Source: Pristimantibacillus sp052113225 (GTDB taxonomy: Bacteria > Bacillota > Bacilli > Paenibacillales > Paenibacillaceae). Taken from it: a DNA stretch of 64,000 bases. Both the position numbers and the translations under genes were made by a program. Below the pieces are notes generated by a model. That model had not been told where the DNA came from. It made no database searches and saw only the letters and a program-made list of their open reading frames with translations. The DNA is taken from assembly GCF_052113225.1 (NCBI RefSeq), contig NZ_JBFRCT010000007.1, forward strand, positions 248,001 to 312,000, written 5' to 3'. Of this stretch, positions 60,666-64,000 are shown piece after piece (position 1 is the stretch's first letter; the number at the start of each line of letters is the position of its first letter).

Positions 60666-61757
60666 TTATTGCAGCTGCCAAAGTGCAGGTACGTTAGATG
60701 GTTCCCAACCGGTAAGTGAAGTATGGGCTTGCAGGCATTTGTAGGTAGATCCGTTGTAGGTGACAAGTGCTCCAACCGCATACGAGGTATTAGCTGCCCA
60801 AGCAGGAGCGCTAGTGGATGCCGCAGTTGTGCCGCTGATGGTGCTTGCTGTGGATTGGTTGCCAGCAGCATCAATGGCGTAAACCGAGAAGTTGTAAGTT
60901 GTGCTTGCAGCAAGACTCGTAACCGTGTAGGACGTTGCAGTGCCAGCGGTCGTCGTTACGAGCGTCGATCCATTGTAAATTTTATAGCCGGTCACCGCTA
61001 CATTATCTGTAGAAGAGCTCCACATTAGCATCATGCTGGAAGAGGTTGGTGTACCCATAATATGAAGTCCTGCTGGAGCGGTTGGTGCCGTTGTATCTAC
61101 GGCCGGTGGTGCTGTTGTTGTGACATTAAGGCTGTTACTCTCGCTGGATTCATTTCCGGCTGCATCTACTGCCTTGACGGTAAAGGTATAAGCGGTGCTA
61201 GCCGTAAGGCCAGTAACGGTATAACTTGTTCCCGTACTCGCTGTATTCGCGACTAAGGTACTGCCATTATAGATTTTATAGCCAATCACGCCAACGTTAT
61301 CTGTCGAGGCGTTCCAAGACAAGGATACGCTGGTGGATGCAGTAGCGGTTGCAGCAAGGGAGGATGGAGCCGAAGGAGCAGTCGTATCTACAGGATTCGT
61401 TCCGGTGAAATTGACGTCGATTACGTTATAGAAGGCATTTGCTGTATCAGCAACTTCCCATACGGCGAGGATTACGTGATAGCCGTTTCGCTCAGGAACA
61501 TTACAGGTATTGGAGTAGCTGAAGGGTGGCTGTGCGCCGTTGTAGGCAACGGAGCAGAAAGGCGTCAAGTCAAAGGAATCGCGGGTAAGTGCGGCATTAG
61601 GGTTCCAGGTAGGCTTTGTAATGTAATATTTCCAGCTTGCAGTGGAATGGTTAGCCGTCAGCTTCCACGTGAAAGTATTGGTGCCAGAGGAAATGTTCAC
61701 TTTCGACCAACGGGTAGCGGACTGCTCATCAAGCTTTGGAAATGCACTGGAGACGTT
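60666..61757 (-). pseudogene. 5'-truncated AA10 lytic polysaccharide monooxygenase with two Fn3 domains and a CBM5/12 domain
   Basis: Homology-like sequence starts at ~61757 directly after an in-frame TAA, with residues SNVSSAFPKLDEQ, then SKVNISSGTNTFTWKLTANHS, CSVAYNGAQPPFSYSNTC and YHVILAVWEVADTANAFYNV. These are the C-terminal half of a chitin/cellulose-active AA10 domain. The signal peptide, the N-terminal copper-binding His and the first ~80-100 residues are missing, and I found no trace in any frame up to 62100. Downstream are two fibronectin-III domains (each with TGYKIYNGSTLV-type or IGYKIYNG repeats) and a CBM5/12 domain (APAWAANTSYAVGALVTYNGSTYKC). A GTG at 61700 could start a 344-residue product, but without the copper site it could not act as an LPMO. 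Confidence 0.75.
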
Positions 61758-62122
61758 CGATTAAAGATTATAATGTTATAATCATTGTAGGTGAAACGAA
61801 GGATTTACTCATGAGTCTTTTGGAGTAAATTTCCATAAAGATGAATGATAAGATCAAAATCTAGATGCGTATGTGCAAAATCCAATCAACAGGTTTTGCA
61901 GAAGCAGCTCGAAAGTTATTTCGACATAGTGTCTAGGTCAAAAGTAATGTGCTTAGCTTGGACTGCTTCAACAGTGTTCGACAAAATCAGATACAGCGGT
62001 GCCTACTCTACTTCATATTGAGGGATTCTGTGCCGCTCGAAGGAATCAATAATCAATAAAATGCTGCTAAGAGGAACTAACCGCTGTCATTTATAACTCA
62101 CTCCTTTCTATCCTGGTATGCT
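61758..62122. other. AT-rich gap without a gene
   Basis: I see no open frame with a ribosome site. The stretch holds TGCAAAATCC/GGTTTTGCA (about 61874-61900) as an imperfect inverted repeat. ATGTGCAAAATCCAA (61871-61885) differs at two positions from a site of the palindromic element at 56350. It may be the scar of whatever removed the LPMO 5' end. Confidence 0.4.
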
Positions 62123-62172
62123 GGAAAAAGAAAACACCCCGACTGCAGCCAATAAGGCTGCAATCGGGGTGT
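62123..62172 (-). terminator. Terminator for the YqfQ-like gene (minus)
   Basis: On the minus strand ACACCCCGATTGCAGCC pairs with GGCTGCAGTCGGGGTGT and is followed by TTTTCTTTTT. It lies ~155 nt past the stop. A second hairpin GGGGGAG/CTCCCCC is at 62293-62317. Confidence 0.8.
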
Positions 62173-62327
62173 GCTTCACTCCGAACGATACGTAATAGCT
62201 TCAATTACTCTGCAACTAGTAATGAAGCGAGAGTGAGAACGGGGTCTGGAGGGAGAGACTCCGACAGTATGCGTTGGAGGTGCAATGTCCATGGGGGAGT
62301 AGTGTATGAGCTCCCCCTAGTTTAACC

Positions 62328-62909
62328 TCAAGGCTGACGTTTCCGCTTGCGGCGGCGTCCAGCGGATCCGGTTGGTTTTTTGCGGCGCTTGCGTTTCTTA
62401 GGTACTACTTCCACTTCATCGTCTGAAGTGTCGCTGCTGGAGTCCTTTTTGAAGGAACCCATCAGCACTTTAACGAGCGGGGCCATCTGAGACACACTGG
62501 ATACCACTTTCTGCACTTTACCGACAGTACTCAGAATGCCATCCAGACCACCGAGGCGGTCGACAAAGCCCTTGATCTCCGTCATGCTTGGCATAGAGAA
62601 GCCGCCAGCTTTTGCCGGAGTTGTCGTTTCCACCATTTCAGCCGCTGTTGCTGGCACAACGACAGGTAAGCTTTCCTCTTGTTGTATAGGAATCTCTTCT
62701 ACAGAAAAGACAGGAGGCGCAGGTGGAATTGGGGCGCTGCCATTGCCGAATCCAAGAGGATTCTGGAAGCTGTTCATGCCTTGGCTGCCTGCTTGATTTC
62801 TGGCATAGCCGCGTCGGTGATGGCCGCTATGCGGCGAGTGCGGCGGATACTGGTGATGGTTCGGATTGCTGCCGCCATCAGGGTAGCTCCGGTAATTCAC
62901 GCGGATCAC
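62328..62909 (-). CDS. YqfQ/VrrA-like protein
   Basis: A 193-residue protein. The N-terminal third is rich in Pro, His, Gly and Asn (HHQYPPHSPHSGHHRRG). A middle linker is followed by a helical segment (MTEIKGFVDRLGGLDGILSTVGKVQKVVSSVSQMAPLVKVLMGSF) that resembles the conserved part of YqfQ proteins. The tail is a short acidic run and then a very basic stretch (KKRKRRKK, RRRKRKRQ). The start is GTG 62909 or GTG 62900; AAAGG lies 2 nt before the first and ~11 nt before the second. The function is unknown; YqfQ-like proteins are found in spore formers. The family assignment is tentative. Confidence 0.6.
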   Translation of the reverse strand: MIRVNYRSYPDGGSNPNHHQYPPHSPHSGHHRRGYARNQAGSQGMNSFQNPLGFGNGSAPIPPAPPVFSVEEIPIQQEESLPVVVPATAAEMVETTTPAKAGGFSMPSMTEIKGFVDRLGGLDGILSTVGKVQKVVSSVSQMAPLVKVLMGSFKKDSSSDTSDDEVEVVPKKRKRRKKPTGSAGRRRKRKRQP

Positions 62910-63141
62910 AACCTTTTTTTCAAAGTGTATAACGCTTCCCTGCTCCGTCCGCTTCCATTCGGGACTGCTTAGCCTGCACGCGAGGTCTGGTCCCGTATGT
63001 CGTATAGGGAAGTATTCCTGATATTAGTCTATGGCATAGGCAAACATGCGGATTGGACGAATGACCCGATTTTATATAAATAATGTGGATTATAACCTAA
63101 TCTGATCTCTTCCATCCTGTAAAGCGTGAATACGGTAATGC

Positions 63142-63170
63142 TTGAATAACCCCCCTAAAACCGATACAAT
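63142..63170 (+). promoter_or_regulatory. Promoter of the YerC-like gene
   Basis: TTGAAT (63142-63147), a 17-nt spacer and TACAAT (63165-63170). A small hairpin GCGTG-TAAT-CACGC (63207-63220) lies just before the ribosome site. The rest of the 62910-63237 gap shows nothing further. Confidence 0.55.
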
Positions 63171-63237
63171 GTGAATAATAAACAGTTATAGAAATGCTGT
63201 AAATGCGCGTGTAATCACGCCTGAGGAGTGGATGATA

Positions 63238-63528
63238 ATGCAGCTCAAAAAGCTGAATGATAAAGCAATTGACCAATTGTTCGAAGCGATCCTGACTTTA
63301 AAGTCGGTTGAGGAATGTTATGTCTTTTTTGATGATTTGTGCACGGTGAATGAGATTCAGTCGTTATCGCAGCGTCTTGAGGTAGCACGTATGCTGGGCA
63401 AGGGCAGTACCTACAATCAGATTGAGGCGGAAACGGGCGCTAGTACGGCGACTATTTCCCGGGTTAAGCGTTGTTTGAATTATGGTAACGATGGGTATAA
63501 AATGGCTTTAGAGCGTTTAGGCAGATAG
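63238..63528 (+). CDS. YerC/YecD-type TrpR-family DNA-binding protein
   Basis: A 96-residue protein of the Trp-repressor-like family. The characteristic run is FFDDLCTVNEIQSLSQRLEVARML, followed by the helix-turn-helix segment TYNQIEAETGASTATISRVKRCL, ending NYGNDGY as in YerC. ATG 63238 is preferred to 63232, because GAGGAG lies 9 nt before it. It is cytoplasmic and probably a DNA-binding regulator; the target and ligand are unknown. The next gene starts 4 bp after its stop, so they may be co-transcribed. Confidence 0.9.
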   Translation: MQLKKLNDKAIDQLFEAILTLKSVEECYVFFDDLCTVNEIQSLSQRLEVARMLGKGSTYNQIEAETGASTATISRVKRCLNYGNDGYKMALERLGR

Positions 63529-63532
63529 TGCC

Positions 63533-64000
63533 ATGAAGCCGGGGATTCTAGTCATCAGTCATGGTTCGAGGGAAGCAGAATGGGTTCGGCTGGTCGATGA
63601 AGCGGTTACCGCTGCTGCAGCCTCCCCGCTTGTAAGAGGCGTGCCGGTCTATTCTTCTTTCCTCGAAATCGTGGAAGGCCGTTTGATTCAGGATGGAATT
63701 GATGCGTTAGAAGAGCAGGGCGTTACGGATTTATTCGTTCTGCCCTTATTTATTTCGTCAGGCAGCACACATGTCGATGAGATTGGGCAAGCGTTTGGTC
63801 TTCCTCCCGCAGCGGAGCTGGAAGGGGATCTTGGAACCTTCCGGGTGAAGGCGAATGTCCATTACGGTATGCCAATCGATGATGATTCAGATATTGCGGA
63901 GCTGCTGCTGTCGAATATTAAGTCATTATCTGTCCATCCTGAAACAGAGACGGTTATGCTCATTGCCCATGGCAGCAAGGAGAAGGTCTTCCATGAACGC
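63533..64000 (+). CDS. CbiX-type sirohydrochlorin chelatase, truncated by the window edge
   Basis: An open frame of 156 codons runs off the right end. It begins MKPGILVISHGSREAEWVRL, with the metal-binding His in ISHGS, and continues VYSSFLEIVEGRL, FVLPLFISSGSTHVDEI with the second His, then a linker and the start of a second repeat, TVMLIAHGSKEKVF. This is the two-repeat CbiX/SirB layout, which inserts Co2+ or Fe2+ into sirohydrochlorin for cobalamin or siroheme synthesis. The metal cannot be told. The ribosome site is weak (AGGCAGATAG), and the gene begins 4 bp after the YerC-like stop, suggesting coupling. Confidence 0.85.
   Translation, partial: MKPGILVISHGSREAEWVRLVDEAVTAAAASPLVRGVPVYSSFLEIVEGRLIQDGIDALEEQGVTDLFVLPLFISSGSTHVDEIGQAFGLPPAAELEGDLGTFRVKANVHYGMPIDDDSDIAELLLSNIKSLSVHPETETVMLIAHGSKEKVFHER

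Noticed and set aside
60723..61781. Plus-strand frames opposite the LPMO, Fn3 and CBM sequence
   Set aside because: They are complements of repetitive Fn3/CBM coding sequence and carry Cys/Gly/Ser-rich low-complexity products.

Overview
The window looks like a chromosomal segment of a spore-forming, cell-wall-rich member of the Bacillota, most probably a Paenibacillus or close relative. The evidence is the Bacillus-type purEKBCSQLFMNHD operon under PurR-box and guanine-riboswitch control, YesM/YesN-type two-component regulation of a sugar ABC transporter, an S-layer-homology surface protein, a LysM-GH18 spore-type protein, and strong AGGAGG ribosome binding sites. Function calls come from reading motifs by eye; no database search was run.

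Layout. 1-5430: end of a stalk-domain protein, then a MoxR ATPase / DUF58 / transglutaminase operon. 5556-8079: a polysaccharide deacetylase lipoprotein and guaA. 8141-23428: a glycoside-use locus with an AraC regulator divergent from a GH3 beta-glucosidase, a sugar isomerase, a Gfo/Idh/MocA dehydrogenase, a YesM/YesN pair, two ABC permeases, a binding lipoprotein and a second GH3 enzyme. Candidate CcpA cre sites lie in the divergent promoter and before the binding-protein gene. 23522-30008: a secreted PHP-type/SLH protein (minus), then AraC, BadF-type kinase and GH4 phospho-glucosidase. 30171-31997: a PurR box pair, promoter, guanine riboswitch and a series of hairpins ahead of a purine permease. 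32471-35761: a phosphodiester glycosidase with a coiled-coil partner, fused MsrAB, and a nitroreductase. 35938-40346: two tandem MarR-MFS units, each with the same promoter and 25-bp palindrome. 40636-41925: a LysM-GH18 protein whose presumed catalytic Glu is Ala. 42075-56100: the full purine operon. 56392-64000: a small unannotated membrane protein, an alpha/beta hydrolase, a DUF3048 lipoprotein, a DUF47/PiT phosphate transporter pair, a 5'-truncated LPMO gene, a YqfQ-like protein, a YerC-like TrpR-family protein and the start of a CbiX-type chelatase.

The glycoside locus is a self-contained sensing, uptake and hydrolysis unit. It lacks an ABC ATPase, so it probably uses a shared MsmX-type ATPase. 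guaA, the purine permease and the pur operon together cover synthesis and salvage of IMP and GMP.

The least-explained signals are non-coding. Two diverged intergenic elements (32137-32314 and 56187-56364) each hold four 15-bp palindromes at nearly identical spacing. A 107-nt inverted repeat sits between purC and purS. A hairpin repeat occurs at 15801 and 30536. No CRISPR array, tRNA, rRNA, insertion sequence or phage gene was seen. Two ambiguous bases (8994, 13761) fall inside genes.
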